From Clostridium paridis (lineage in GTDB: Bacteria > Bacillota > Clostridia > Clostridiales > Clostridiaceae), in the NCBI RefSeq assembly GCF_016765615.1, contig NZ_JAESWA010000022.1, positions 211,542 through 275,541 on the forward strand: a DNA stretch of 64,000 bases, read 5' to 3'. The stretch's first letter is position 1; each line of letters begins with the position of its first letter. The notes under the pieces were generated by a model. That model worked only from the letters and a program-made list of their open reading frames with translations. It was not told the DNA's origin and ran no database searches. Below are positions 46,502 to 55,687 of this stretch, piece after piece. A program made the translations under genes and the position numbers.

Positions 46502-47959
46502 CTACTTAACTGTAATTACGTCAAACTCTTCCCAGCCACTTACAGTTGTTCTATTTACCATTAAAGGATCATTTCCATAGTTTTCAGCACACACATATTG
46601 ATTATTTGCCATAGATTTTATTGCTATTTTTCCATCTGGCTGAGTTATAAGCTGGAATGCTTCCCAAGCCCCTCCTACTGATGCTCTATTAGCAATTAGT
46701 GTACTTCCTCCTCCGTTTTGTGCAGAAACATATTGATTATTTGCAAGGGATTTAAATGCAACAGTACCATTTCCTAAATCAACTTGTTCGAATTCTTCCC
46801 AAGCATCATAGCTATCTCTATTGGCTATTAGTGGATTATTTCCATAATTATCGGCACATACATATTTACTGTTTACAGCAGCCTTTATCGCTATAATTTT
46901 TGAAGGAGTTGGATTTGGATTTGAACTTCCTAAGTCATTCCAAATCTGCGCTAATAGTTGTCCATTATCTTGGCTATACTCCCAGAACATAGCTCCACCT
47001 AATCCTTTACTCTTAATAAAGGAATCTTTTACAGCAATAGATTGTGGATCTTCATAGGTTACTGCAAACTTTCCATTTTGAGTTAAATATGGAGCTTGCG
47101 CTGCTGAATCCCATTGTCTAACATATCCATTTTTATTTATATAATTATTTACTAGCTCTGTATAGGTTGGCCATCCACCTGATGTAGTTCTACCATAGAA
47201 AGGCATACCAAGATTTAACTTAGCTGCTGGAACTCCAGCATTCAAATAATTATTTACAACAGTTTCGCAGCTATACCCTGATGTTGCTAAGCTTGAATTA
47301 TAAGTATTGGAATTTAATGTGTTTCCATTTGTGAAGTCATAGGTCATTAAATTTATATAGTCTACTATATTTTTTACATTTCCTATTTCAATCCATGAAT
47401 TTACATAATCATAAGAGGCTCCAGCTGCAATAGATAAGATTTTACCAGTACCAATAGAGTTTCTAATTGCTTGAAGTAATAGAGTGAAATTCTGCTTATC
47501 TGAAGGACTTCTAGCTATTATTCCTCCACCACCATCTACTGGGTATTCCCAATCTATATCTATACCATCTAAACCATATTGATTTACATAATTAAGACAG
47601 CTTTGGGCAAAAGCACTTCTGCCAGCTGCAGTAGATGCTGCTTGGGAAAATCCATCCATTCCCCATCCACCTACTGATAATATAACTTTTAAGTTTGGAT
47701 TCTTTGATTTTAACCCTGTTAGAGTTCTTAAATCTGAAGTATTATCAACCTTTATTGTATGATCAGAATTAATTGAAGCAAAAGCATAGTTAATGTGCGT
47801 TAGCTTTGAAACATCCATACTACTACTTGGAGATCCATAAATATATCCAATGACTTTATAGTTAGTAGCAGCAGATGCCTTTACATTAGGATTAACCCCT
47901 AAGGCTAGTAAAAGTGTAAAAATACTTGCTATAAAACTTGAAGCTATTTTCTTTTTCAT
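46502..47959 (-). CDS. Secreted GH18 chitinase with fascin-like trefoil
   Basis: This 485-aa exported enzyme has a signal peptide (residues 1-31), a GH18 barrel (about residues 34-340) with SVGGWG and the catalytic DGIDIDWEYP (Glu about 137), and QYSQDNG-type loop MFWEYSQDN near the end. A linker SSNPNPTPSK leads to a C-terminal beta-trefoil of three repeats, closely similar to that of the next gene. The promoter upstream is of the sigma-54 type, unusual for such an enzyme. AAAGGAGATGGG precedes the ATG. Confidence 0.95.
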   Translation of the reverse strand: MKKKIASSFIASIFTLLLALGVNPNVKASAATNYKVIGYIYGSPSSSMDVSKLTHINYAFASINSDHTIKVDNTSDLRTLTGLKSKNPNLKVILSVGGWGMDGFSQAASTAAGRSAFAQSCLNYVNQYGLDGIDIDWEYPVDGGGGIIARSPSDKQNFTLLLQAIRNSIGTGKILSIAAGASYDYVNSWIEIGNVKNIVDYINLMTYDFTNGNTLNSNTYNSSLATSGYSCETVVNNYLNAGVPAAKLNLGMPFYGRTTSGGWPTYTELVNNYINKNGYVRQWDSAAQAPYLTQNGKFAVTYEDPQSIAVKDSFIKSKGLGGAMFWEYSQDNGQLLAQIWNDLGSSNPNPTPSKIIAIKAAVNSKYVCADNYGNNPLIANRDSYDAWEEFEQVDLGNGTVAFKSLANNQYVSAQNGGGSTLIANRASVGGAWEAFQLITQPDGKIAIKSMANNQYVCAENYGNDPLMVNRTTVSGWEEFDVITVK

Positions 47960-48060
47960 TTTCCCATCTCCTTTTTAATAATATTTAGCTTGTCCAAAAA
48001 AATTAGTATGAGAATTTAATCACCTCCAATATATTTATTTCAATGGATATTTAATTGAAT

Positions 48061-48077
48061 AGCAATTAATATGCCAA
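48061..48077 (-). promoter_or_regulatory. Sigma-54 (-24/-12) promoter of the chitinase operon
   Basis: On the minus strand the sequence is TTGGCAT-ATTAA-TTGCT (48077-48061). It matches the consensus YTGGCAC-N5-TTGCW in all but one base, with exact spacing of the GG and GC pairs. The start would fall near 48050, about 90 nt before the chitinase ATG. Confidence 0.75.
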
Positions 48078-48142
48078 AACTAAATTATGTCTTGTACGTA
48101 TTTGTTTTTTTCCTCATCGTTAAAATTTCATCTTTTACTAAC

Positions 48143-48192
48143 TAGTGTTTTATTTATATAGTTGTGTTTTATCTTTTAGGCAATAGTGTTTT
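48143..48192 (-). promoter_or_regulatory. Three direct repeats, candidate enhancer sites for the sigma-54 activator
   Basis: On the minus strand CAAAACACTA (ending at 48184), TAAAACACAA and TAAAACACTA recur with starts 22 and 19 bp apart (48192, 48170, 48151). They lie about 70-115 bp upstream of the -24 element, the normal position for activator binding. The activator gene is immediately upstream. Confidence 0.55.
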
Positions 48193-48208
48193 GTTATTAA
48201 TAATGAAA

Positions 48209-48258
48209 AAACCTCAAATATTAAACACAAAATTTAAAGTGTTTAATATTTGAGGTTT
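48209..48258 (-). terminator. Terminator of the sigma-54 activator gene
   Basis: A perfect 20-bp stem (48209-48228 with 48239-48258, 10-nt loop), followed on the minus strand by TTTTTTC. Confidence 0.9.
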
Positions 48259-48266
48259 CTTATATT

Positions 48267-49883
48267 TTAAATATATAAATTAAGATCATAACAATAGATT
48301 AAAAATATTGAAAGAATCGAAATATCTTCTTCTGAAATTATCACTCCATATATATCTTCAATTACTTTAACGTTTTCTGTTACTATCGTAAACTCCTCTT
48401 CGTGTTTTAAAATTATATCATTTATATAACTACTTATGAAACCCTCCTTAATATTCTCCTTGTTAATTATATTATCAAAATGTATAACGATAGCTCTATA
48501 GAAATCTTCATCTAATACCCTATTAAAGTTTTTCTCGCAAAGTTCTACAAATTTATAAGCCGCTTTAATACATATTGGATCACAAATATTCATAATATCC
48601 ATTTCATTAAATTTCATTTCTATGCTTTCTATAAAACTCCTTATATAGCCATTTAGATTATACTCAACCAAAAACTTTATTTCATAAAAATCCTTTCCTT
48701 TACTTATTAGCTGATTTATTTTTAATTCAATTAATTTATTAAAATCAGGTTTTACAAATGTAGTTTTGGGTAAAAAGTCATCATCTTTAGGATTAAACAC
48801 ACAATATCTTCCAAGAGTAGTTTGTATACCTTCCAATATAATTTCGTATTCTATATTTTTATATAACCCCTCTCTAATATTGTCTTGGAGATCAGTGCTG
48901 TTAATTTTTATTGCTTCTCTTCTTTCTGATATAAACTGTAAGTATGCTTTTGCGCATATTAGTTTAATATCATTTCTTAGTTGTCCAATATTGTGATTAC
49001 ACCTGTATGCTAATAGTGCTCTTAAAGCATTGATTGATACTATTATTTCACTATTAAATTTAACTGCTTCTTCTCTAAAAAACTTGATGATTAATCCAAA
49101 CCGTTCCTCATATGTTCTATGTGCAAGATCTGGCAATGTCAGTATCATTGGAAATCTTCTTATAAATGTTCTAAGAAGAGTTGAATCTGGGTTTTCTGTT
49201 GTTGCAGCAACAATTATTACCTTTGCTTCTCTCTCTTCATCTGTTTCTCCAAGTCTTCTAAATAATCCTTTATCCATAAAAGCAAAAAACATCTCTTGCC
49301 CTTCAGGTGGTAGTCTATGTACTTCATCAAGAAATAAAATTCCGCCATTTGCTTTTTCAATAAGTCCAACTTTATCTAAATCAGCTCCTGTGAAAGACCC
49401 CCTACTTACACCAAATAATTGACTTATTAATAATTGAGGATTATTTGCATAATCAGCACAATTAAAGGTTATAATATTCGAATCCTTGTCCATCTTACCC
49501 ATTTCAATGGCATAGCCATGAAGTAAATCTGCAAACATTGATTTACCTACACCTGTCTCTCCGAAAATAAGCATATGCATTCCATTGGGAGGATATAATA
49601 TGGCTGCTTTAGCTTGTTGTACTGCTGAATATAAGCTTGGATTATTTCTTGCAAATTTATCAAAAACTGTAACGTGTTTTATGTTATTCTTCTTATGAAT
49701 TGGGCTATATAACACTGGCCTTCCTTTTGTTTTACTCACTCTTCCAAATTCAAATAGTCTATTAAGGTCATTGCTTACATTTGCACGACTTAGGTTTAAA
49801 TCCTCTGCAATTTCAAAAGCACTTACTCCACTACCACTATAAAGTTCTTGTAATTTTTCATAGACAGCCTCCAGCCTTCTCAT
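48267..49883 (-). CDS. Sigma-54 activator with PRD domain (LevR/ManR-like, short form)
   Basis: This protein of about 538 aa drives sigma-54 promoters. An N-terminal winged HTH (SAFEIAEDLNLSRANVSNDL) precedes an AAA+ domain with Walker A GETGVGKS (about residue 110), the sigma-54 contact loop GSFTGA (about residue 165, normally GAFTGA) and Walker B GGILFLDEVHR. A PRD domain with a conserved histidine (AIVIHFDN, about residue 467) follows. Known LevR/ManR proteins are longer, with EIIA/EIIB-like domains and a second PRD; these are missing, and a strong terminator follows, so this is a natural short form. ATG 49883 is preferred (GGGGTG upstream). Confidence 0.9.
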   Translation of the reverse strand: MRRLEAVYEKLQELYSGSGVSAFEIAEDLNLSRANVSNDLNRLFEFGRVSKTKGRPVLYSPIHKKNNIKHVTVFDKFARNNPSLYSAVQQAKAAILYPPNGMHMLIFGETGVGKSMFADLLHGYAIEMGKMDKDSNIITFNCADYANNPQLLISQLFGVSRGSFTGADLDKVGLIEKANGGILFLDEVHRLPPEGQEMFFAFMDKGLFRRLGETDEEREAKVIIVAATTENPDSTLLRTFIRRFPMILTLPDLAHRTYEERFGLIIKFFREEAVKFNSEIIVSINALRALLAYRCNHNIGQLRNDIKLICAKAYLQFISERREAIKINSTDLQDNIREGLYKNIEYEIILEGIQTTLGRYCVFNPKDDDFLPKTTFVKPDFNKLIELKINQLISKGKDFYEIKFLVEYNLNGYIRSFIESIEMKFNEMDIMNICDPICIKAAYKFVELCEKNFNRVLDEDFYRAIVIHFDNIINKENIKEGFISSYINDIILKHEEEFTIVTENVKVIEDIYGVIISEEDISILSIFLIYCYDLNLYI

Positions 49884-50127
49884 AAAATTCACCCCTGTAG
49901 CATTAATAATAGATATTAAAATTTATATACTCAGACAAAGTGTAAAAACTCGAATACTTATGAAATTTATTATATTTTATACAATTTTATAATAATTTGT
50001 ATATATTTACAATATATTTTTATTTTTTTACAATTAGTAATTTAACTAAATTTTTTCTTTAATTAAAAAGTCACTTACTACTAATAATAAGTGACCTTTA
50101 CTAAAACTTTCCTATGAAATATATTCT

Positions 50128-50676
50128 TTATTTATTCCCACTGCATGCTTTAAAAACTGAACCTATTCTCTCATCTAGTTTAAAATATCCTAAATCCATC
50201 ATAATTATAGGGTCCACTTTTAATGCATTTGGCTTTCCACTATCTAAACATTCTTCCTTTGCATATACAGATACTATTTCACCTATAAACATAATAAAAT
50301 CAAACATTGGAATGGTCTGTATTACTTTGCATAAATAGTTTACAGGACATTCTTCTATCATAGGTGCTTTTCCATTTTCATCATAAAAGGATTTAAATAT
50401 ATTAGATTTATCAGTTTTATTTCCAGTAATCGTGCCACATAAATCTGTCTTTTCTATTAAATCTGATGATGGTATATTTACACTAAAGTAACCACTTTCT
50501 ATTACACCTTTGGTTGTGTAATGCGAATTCTTCAATGATATATATAGAACTGGCTTTTGACTTACTACGCCATAAGCTCCAATAGTTGCATAGTTAGGTT
50601 TCCCGTCAACTTCTGCTCCTGCCAAAACTGTGATATATGGTCCAAAAGGGATATTGGAAATCTTCTTTTTATTCAT
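50128..50676 (-). CDS. Flavin reductase-like FMN-binding protein
   Basis: This 182-aa split-barrel protein binds FMN. Motifs include GPYITVLAGAEVDGKPNYATIGAYGVVSQKP near the N-terminus, SLKNSHYTTKGV and GYFSVNIPS. The start is ATG 50676, preceded by AGGAGAG; the frame is open to 50775 but has no ribosome site there. Members reduce flavins or serve as electron carriers for oxygen or nitro compounds in anaerobes. It is a single gene. Confidence 0.87.
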   Translation of the reverse strand: MNKKKISNIPFGPYITVLAGAEVDGKPNYATIGAYGVVSQKPVLYISLKNSHYTTKGVIESGYFSVNIPSSDLIEKTDLCGTITGNKTDKSNIFKSFYDENGKAPMIEECPVNYLCKVIQTIPMFDFIMFIGEIVSVYAKEECLDSGKPNALKVDPIIMMDLGYFKLDERIGSVFKACSGNK

Positions 50677-50811
50677 ATCTTCTCTCCTAACATATAATTT
50701 ATTTGTTGCAACATGAAAAATTATACGATAGAAAAATAATAATTTATAGACTTTTTCTTTTAAATTTATTATCATATAGATAGGGTACGCCCCTAAGTAA
50801 ACTTAGTAAAT

Positions 50812-52284
50812 CTACTCATATATATCTGAAAATTCAATTCTCACTTTTTTCATATAATTTCTTTCAAGTTGATTTGCACACTTATTTTTAGTATCATCAT
50901 TAATTGAAATATCTAGCAAAGAAATAGTGAATTCACTGCCTTTACCTAATACACTCTTTACTGAAATACTTCCACCTTGCATCTCAACTAAAGATTTTGC
51001 TATAGCTAGTCCTATTCCACTACCTTCACATGATTTTGAAATAGATTTATCCACTTGAATAAACCTATCAAATATTAATTCTTGCATGCAGTCTGGAATT
51101 CCAATACCTGTGTCCTTTACAGAAATGCATACTTTATTGTCTTCTAAATGTATTTTAACAAAAATACTTCCACCTTTTTCAGTAAACTTTACGGAATTAG
51201 ATAACAAGTTTAATATTATTCTTTCAATTAAATTAAGATCACAAGCTATAATTTTCTCTTCAATTTCTGTATCAAAAATAATAGCTATTCCTCTATCTTT
51301 AATAAAATCAGCTACAGACATAGTTATGTCTTCAATTATCCTTATAATATCATAATTTTCAAAATTCACATCAAAATTCAAAGCATCTATCTTAGTAATA
51401 TCAATTAAATTTTCAATTATCCTTATTAATCTATAAGAATTTTGTTTAATCATATCTAAATACTTATTTAATGTATTATCGTAAAAGTTACTCTTCTCTA
51501 CATTTTCTTCCATAATTTGCTCAGCACAATATATTACATTTAATGGAGTTCTAAGTTCATGAGATATATTCGCAAAGAAATCCGTTCTTAGTTTCTCATA
51601 CTCTTTAAGCTTCCTATTTGTTTCCTCAAGTTTTTTCTTACTTTCTAAATTATTTTTGTTATTTATAAAATCTTGCGAAAAGTGCTTAAAATTGATATTA
51701 GATGCTATATAAGCAAAAAGTGCAACTATTACTACATTAACCATATTACTAAATAAAGATCTTATATCATGAACTATATGAAATATTCCTAATGAAAAAA
51801 TTAGCATTGAAATGAAATAAGTAACAAATGCTTCTAATGGTGAGATATATAAAAGCGCTGATATACATAGAATGCATATAAGATATGCAGAGATTTGTCC
51901 ACCTATACTTAGATTATTTAATGCCATAAACATACACCAATATAGTGATATATTTATAAGCAATATATAATAAACCCTTAAACTTAGTGTTTTTTTGTAT
52001 TTTTTATGCATCTTCAAGAGAATGAACCATAATAAAATCAAAATTATCACTGTAATGTGTGAATAGAATAAAAATATATATGATGAAGTTTTAGCTCTCA
52101 TAGGCTTATAAACAATTAAATCCATAATTAACAAAATCGTGTTTAATATCAAAAGTATTGTACCAACTTTTTCGCATCTACTTATATTTGTATATATTCT
52201 ATGATTTTCAAATTCATACTTATATTTCTTTATATTTGACTTAATATTTCTAATTTCACTATATTTGTTTAAAATTGAACGCAT
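50812..52284 (-). CDS. Orphan membrane sensor histidine kinase
   Basis: This 490-aa kinase has six or more membrane helices (about residues 42-205) with almost no external loop, so it may sense within the membrane. A coiled linker (about residues 205-235) leads to HisKA with the phospho-accepting histidine in NISHELRTPLN (about residue 241) and a HATPase domain with the N box (LLSNSVKFTEKG), DTGIGIP and GSGIGLAIAKS. No response regulator gene is adjacent, so its partner is unknown. AGAGGGG precedes the ATG. Confidence 0.92.
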   Translation of the reverse strand: MRSILNKYSEIRNIKSNIKKYKYEFENHRIYTNISRCEKVGTILLILNTILLIMDLIVYKPMRAKTSSYIFLFYSHITVIILILLWFILLKMHKKYKKTLSLRVYYILLINISLYWCMFMALNNLSIGGQISAYLICILCISALLYISPLEAFVTYFISMLIFSLGIFHIVHDIRSLFSNMVNVVIVALFAYIASNINFKHFSQDFINNKNNLESKKKLEETNRKLKEYEKLRTDFFANISHELRTPLNVIYCAEQIMEENVEKSNFYDNTLNKYLDMIKQNSYRLIRIIENLIDITKIDALNFDVNFENYDIIRIIEDITMSVADFIKDRGIAIIFDTEIEEKIIACDLNLIERIILNLLSNSVKFTEKGGSIFVKIHLEDNKVCISVKDTGIGIPDCMQELIFDRFIQVDKSISKSCEGSGIGLAIAKSLVEMQGGSISVKSVLGKGSEFTISLLDISINDDTKNKCANQLERNYMKKVRIEFSDIYE

Positions 52285-52629
52285 GCTAACCCCTCTAGAA
52301 ATAATTACATTTTATGTATTATTTTGTAATAATGCATATATTTTACCACATTATTAAACTATTCTACAATTATACCAATAACCCTTTTTATAACGAGGTT
52401 TTTTCGCACGACAAAAAAATCCATATATTGACTTATAATTCTAGAATGTTATGGTTTAATTAATACATGACGTTCTTTCATTCTTCTAAAAATAATATTT
52501 CCAACTTTCATTAATTCCAACCAGTGGTTGCATTTTAAAATCTTGTAAGATATACTCATTCTATATTTTAGAATTACTTTATTGTTTTATGAAGATAATG
52601 TTTTTCTCATTATCTTAAGGAGGTAAACT
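52285..52629. other. Intergenic region between divergent kinase and glycosyltransferase genes
   Basis: This 345-bp AT-rich stretch contains no convincing gene. One feature stands out: AAGATAATG (52592-52600) and CATTATCTT (52608-52616) form a 9-bp hairpin that ends exactly where the ribosome site AAGGAGG (52617-52623) of the glycosyltransferase begins. It could tune access to that site. Promoters for both genes must lie here but none is clear. Confidence 0.5.
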
Positions 52630-53661
52630 ATGACTCAAGAAAAAATGTTGTCAATTATAATTCCAGTATATAACGCTGAAAAATTTCTAATTGATTGTTT
52701 AAATTCATTAGTAAATCAATCCTATAAAAATCTAGAAATAATATTGATAGATGATGGATCTAGTGATAATAGTAGAAAAATTATTCATACTTTTATGGAA
52801 AAGGATTCAAGGATAGTAGGTTATTTTAGAGAAAATTCTGGAGTTAGCTCAGCTAGAAATTTTGGAATACAGCATTCTAAAGGTGACTATATAACTTTTG
52901 TTGATGCTGATGATTGGTTAGACCTAAACGCTTATGAAGAAACCATTAATCAATTTAATAAAACTGATTGTGATGTTGTTCTTTTTAGCTATATTAAGGA
53001 ATTTAGTTCTACAAACAGAATACCCGAGATACTTCCTTTTAAATCAGAAGAGGTCTTAGATAAAAATAGAATTTATAATGACTTGGTATTAAATTTAATA
53101 TCTTTTGATGATGAAACAAAAGAGTCTATCATGGGAGCAATTTGGAGATGTGTTTTCAAAGCTGATTTGCTAAAACTTAATGAAATACTTTTTGATACTG
53201 AAATGCATTATGCTGAAGACTTGATTTTTTGTTTAAATGCATTTAGTAAAAGTAATTCTATAAGAATAATAAACAAGCCTTTCTATCATTATAGATTTAA
53301 TACTTCTTCAATAACTGCTCAGTATAAAAGTGACCACTTTGAGAGGCAATTATTTATATATGACAAAATTAAGGGATTATTTAAAAACAATAATGATAAT
53401 GTTTTAAATGATAGAATGAATATTATGATGCTTCGATATATAATAAATGGAATTGCACATATTTGCAATACTTCCATGACCTTTAATGAAAAATATAGTA
53501 GTGTAAAAAAAATACTTAACAATAAAAGAAGTGAAAATCTAAGAAAACACTATACTATTAAATCAACTAAATATAAAATACTTAAATATAATCTTCCCTT
53601 AATTACTTTTCTATTAATTAGTTATATAAACAAGAAAAGCAAAAAGAGAATGAGTAATTAA
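52630..53661 (+). CDS. Family 2 glycosyltransferase
   Basis: This 343-aa GT-A fold enzyme transfers a sugar from a nucleotide sugar. It has SIIIPVYNAEKFLIDCLNSL at the start, LIDDGSSDNS and the metal-binding FVDADDWL (about residues 93-100), and SSARNFGI. The C-terminal half is basic and contains one weakly hydrophobic segment near the end, so it may sit at the membrane. AAGGAGG precedes the ATG. It is followed by a secreted glycoside hydrolase, with no polysaccharide cluster in view. Confidence 0.9.
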   Translation: MTQEKMLSIIIPVYNAEKFLIDCLNSLVNQSYKNLEIILIDDGSSDNSRKIIHTFMEKDSRIVGYFRENSGVSSARNFGIQHSKGDYITFVDADDWLDLNAYEETINQFNKTDCDVVLFSYIKEFSSTNRIPEILPFKSEEVLDKNRIYNDLVLNLISFDDETKESIMGAIWRCVFKADLLKLNEILFDTEMHYAEDLIFCLNAFSKSNSIRIINKPFYHYRFNTSSITAQYKSDHFERQLFIYDKIKGLFKNNNDNVLNDRMNIMMLRYIINGIAHICNTSMTFNEKYSSVKKILNNKRSENLRKHYTIKSTKYKILKYNLPLITFLLISYINKKSKKRMSN

Positions 53662-53737
53662 TATACCATTCTACCATAAATTACTTGTATATCTGCTCCT
53701 TTTCTATACGAAATATTTACTATACGTGTAAAAAGGA

Positions 53738-55603
53738 GTGGTTAATCTGAAGTACTTAAGAAAATTTTCAACAATTCTAACTTTAGTAATGTTTTTTGCT
53801 TTTAATAGTCAATTTATTTCAGTTGCAGCACTTTCTGTTCCTAAAGCACCTACTTCACTAGCTTACTCTGGAATAACATCTGAGAGTGTTAAGTTAAGTT
53901 GGCCAGCTGTTTATGGTGTTAAAGGCTATAAAATCTATCGTTCAAGTAATAATTCAAGCTATTCATTAATAGCCTCAACTGCACTTACAAGTTTTAAAGA
54001 TTCATCACTTACGCCCGGAGCATTATATAAATATTATGTAAGAACTTATACTTCTGCTGGTATATCTTCTTCTTCATCTACTCCGGTAATTAGTCTTAAT
54101 ACTAAAAAGAGTCAAGCATCAATACCTACAGCGCCTGCTTCATTAAATTATTCTGGTATAACTTCAAGTAGCGTTAATCTAAGTTGGGGTTCAGTTTCTA
54201 ATGCTAAGGGTTATAAAATATATCGTTCTAATGTAAATAGCTCTACTTATTCGTTAATAGCATCTACTGCACTTACAAGTTTTAAAGATTCATCGCTACT
54301 ACCTGATACAAAATATAGTTACTATATCACAGCTTATAATTCAGCTGGTTCATCATCAGGCTCAAAGGTAATCACTTTTTATACAAATAAAATAAGTCTT
54401 GATGCTCCTAAAGAATTTACATACTCTATAGTCTCATCAAGTAGTATTAAATTAAGCTGGACCTCTGTTACAGGTGCTACAGGTTATCAAGTATATCGTT
54501 CAAGTTATAATAGCCTAAGTTATTCATTAATTGCTACTACTTCTTCAACTAGCTATTTAGATTCAACATTATCTTCTAACACAAAATATTGGTATTATGT
54601 AAAGGCATTTAGCTCTAATGGTATTTCCCCAATTTCTCCAATAGTATATATTAGCACTACTAAAAAGATTGTACTTGGGTATGCTACATATTATTTTTCC
54701 GGTGATAGTTCCTCTTATAACTCAATGGTTTCCAATAATTCAACTATTGATGAGATTGCCACTGATACCTTCGCCACTGATGGTACTGGTAAAATTACTG
54801 GGCTAATTCCAACTAATCAAATTACTTATGCTAATAATAATGGAATAAATATATTTCTAATGATAACTAATAACTTCGATAAAGATATAGCAAAGAAATT
54901 GTTAGAAAGTTCAACAAATAGAAAAACACTAATAAATAATATTTTAGGTGCATTAAAAACTTACGGATATAAAGGTGTAAATATTGATTTAGAAAATATC
55001 TACTATTATGATAGAACTTATCTATCAACATTTATGAGTGAGCTTTATAGTTCACTTAAACCTTTAGGTTATTACGTAACCATAGCAGTCCCTGCAAAAA
55101 CTAATGGTAGCGCCACTGATGATTGGGGCGGAGCCTTTGATTATTCTACAATTTCTAAATATTCAGATCAGATATTAATAATGACATATGATGAACATTA
55201 TTTTGGAGGAACTCCAGGACCAATAGCATCCATTGGTTGGGTTGAAAATGTAATTAAATATGCACTAACTGTTATACCTAAGGAAAAAATATTATTAGGA
55301 ACTGCTGCTTATGGGTATGACTGGTCTTCAAAAGGATCAAATTCTTATGGAGCATCAGAAATTTATGATTTAGCACTAAAGTATAATACTACAATAAAAT
55401 GGGATTCTATATCACAATCTCCTTACTTTACTTATAAGGATTCTTCTGGAGTTATTCATACAGTATGGTTTGAAAATTCCTATAGTGTAAGCTTTAAACT
55501 AGATCTTGTAAATAAGTATGATTTAGCTGGAATAGGTATATGGAGACTTGGGCTTGAAGATCCTGCTTATTGGACAAGTATTAAAACAAAATTAATTAGA
55601 TAA
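53738..55603 (+). CDS. Secreted GH18 hydrolase with three fibronectin type III domains
   Basis: This 621-aa exported protein has a signal peptide (about residues 1-31, ending VAA), three Fn3 domains of about 90 residues each (KAPTSLAYSGITSESVKLSW; TAPASLNYSGITSSSVNLSW; DAPKEFTYSIVSSSSIKLSW), and a GH18 barrel from about residue 310 with GVNIDLEN as the catalytic strand and MTYDEHYFGG. This barrel resembles YaaH/SleL-type N-acetylglucosaminidases that act on peptidoglycan or spore cortex. The frame opens at GTG 53738, but AAAAGGAG abuts that codon; CTG 53747 would have better spacing. Confidence 0.9.
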   Translation: MVNLKYLRKFSTILTLVMFFAFNSQFISVAALSVPKAPTSLAYSGITSESVKLSWPAVYGVKGYKIYRSSNNSSYSLIASTALTSFKDSSLTPGALYKYYVRTYTSAGISSSSSTPVISLNTKKSQASIPTAPASLNYSGITSSSVNLSWGSVSNAKGYKIYRSNVNSSTYSLIASTALTSFKDSSLLPDTKYSYYITAYNSAGSSSGSKVITFYTNKISLDAPKEFTYSIVSSSSIKLSWTSVTGATGYQVYRSSYNSLSYSLIATTSSTSYLDSTLSSNTKYWYYVKAFSSNGISPISPIVYISTTKKIVLGYATYYFSGDSSSYNSMVSNNSTIDEIATDTFATDGTGKITGLIPTNQITYANNNGINIFLMITNNFDKDIAKKLLESSTNRKTLINNILGALKTYGYKGVNIDLENIYYYDRTYLSTFMSELYSSLKPLGYYVTIAVPAKTNGSATDDWGGAFDYSTISKYSDQILIMTYDEHYFGGTPGPIASIGWVENVIKYALTVIPKEKILLGTAAYGYDWSSKGSNSYGASEIYDLALKYNTTIKWDSISQSPYFTYKDSSGVIHTVWFENSYSVSFKLDLVNKYDLAGIGIWRLGLEDPAYWTSIKTKLIR

Positions 55604-55625
55604 ACTTATAATTTTCAGATTTAAA

Positions 55626-55665
55626 AACAGAGCAGAACAAGTGAATATCAGTGTTCTGCTCTGTT
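55626..55665. terminator. Terminator after the Fn3-GH18 gene
   Basis: A perfect 14-bp stem (55626-55639 with 55652-55665, 12-nt loop) between converging genes; T-rich sequence follows. Confidence 0.85.
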
Positions 55666-55687
55666 AACTTTTAAATAGTATTTATTT

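Noticed and set aside
49030-49422. A 130-codon frame antisense to the sigma-54 activator gene.
   Set aside because: It is serine-rich shadow sequence of a conserved AAA+ domain, with no start signal.
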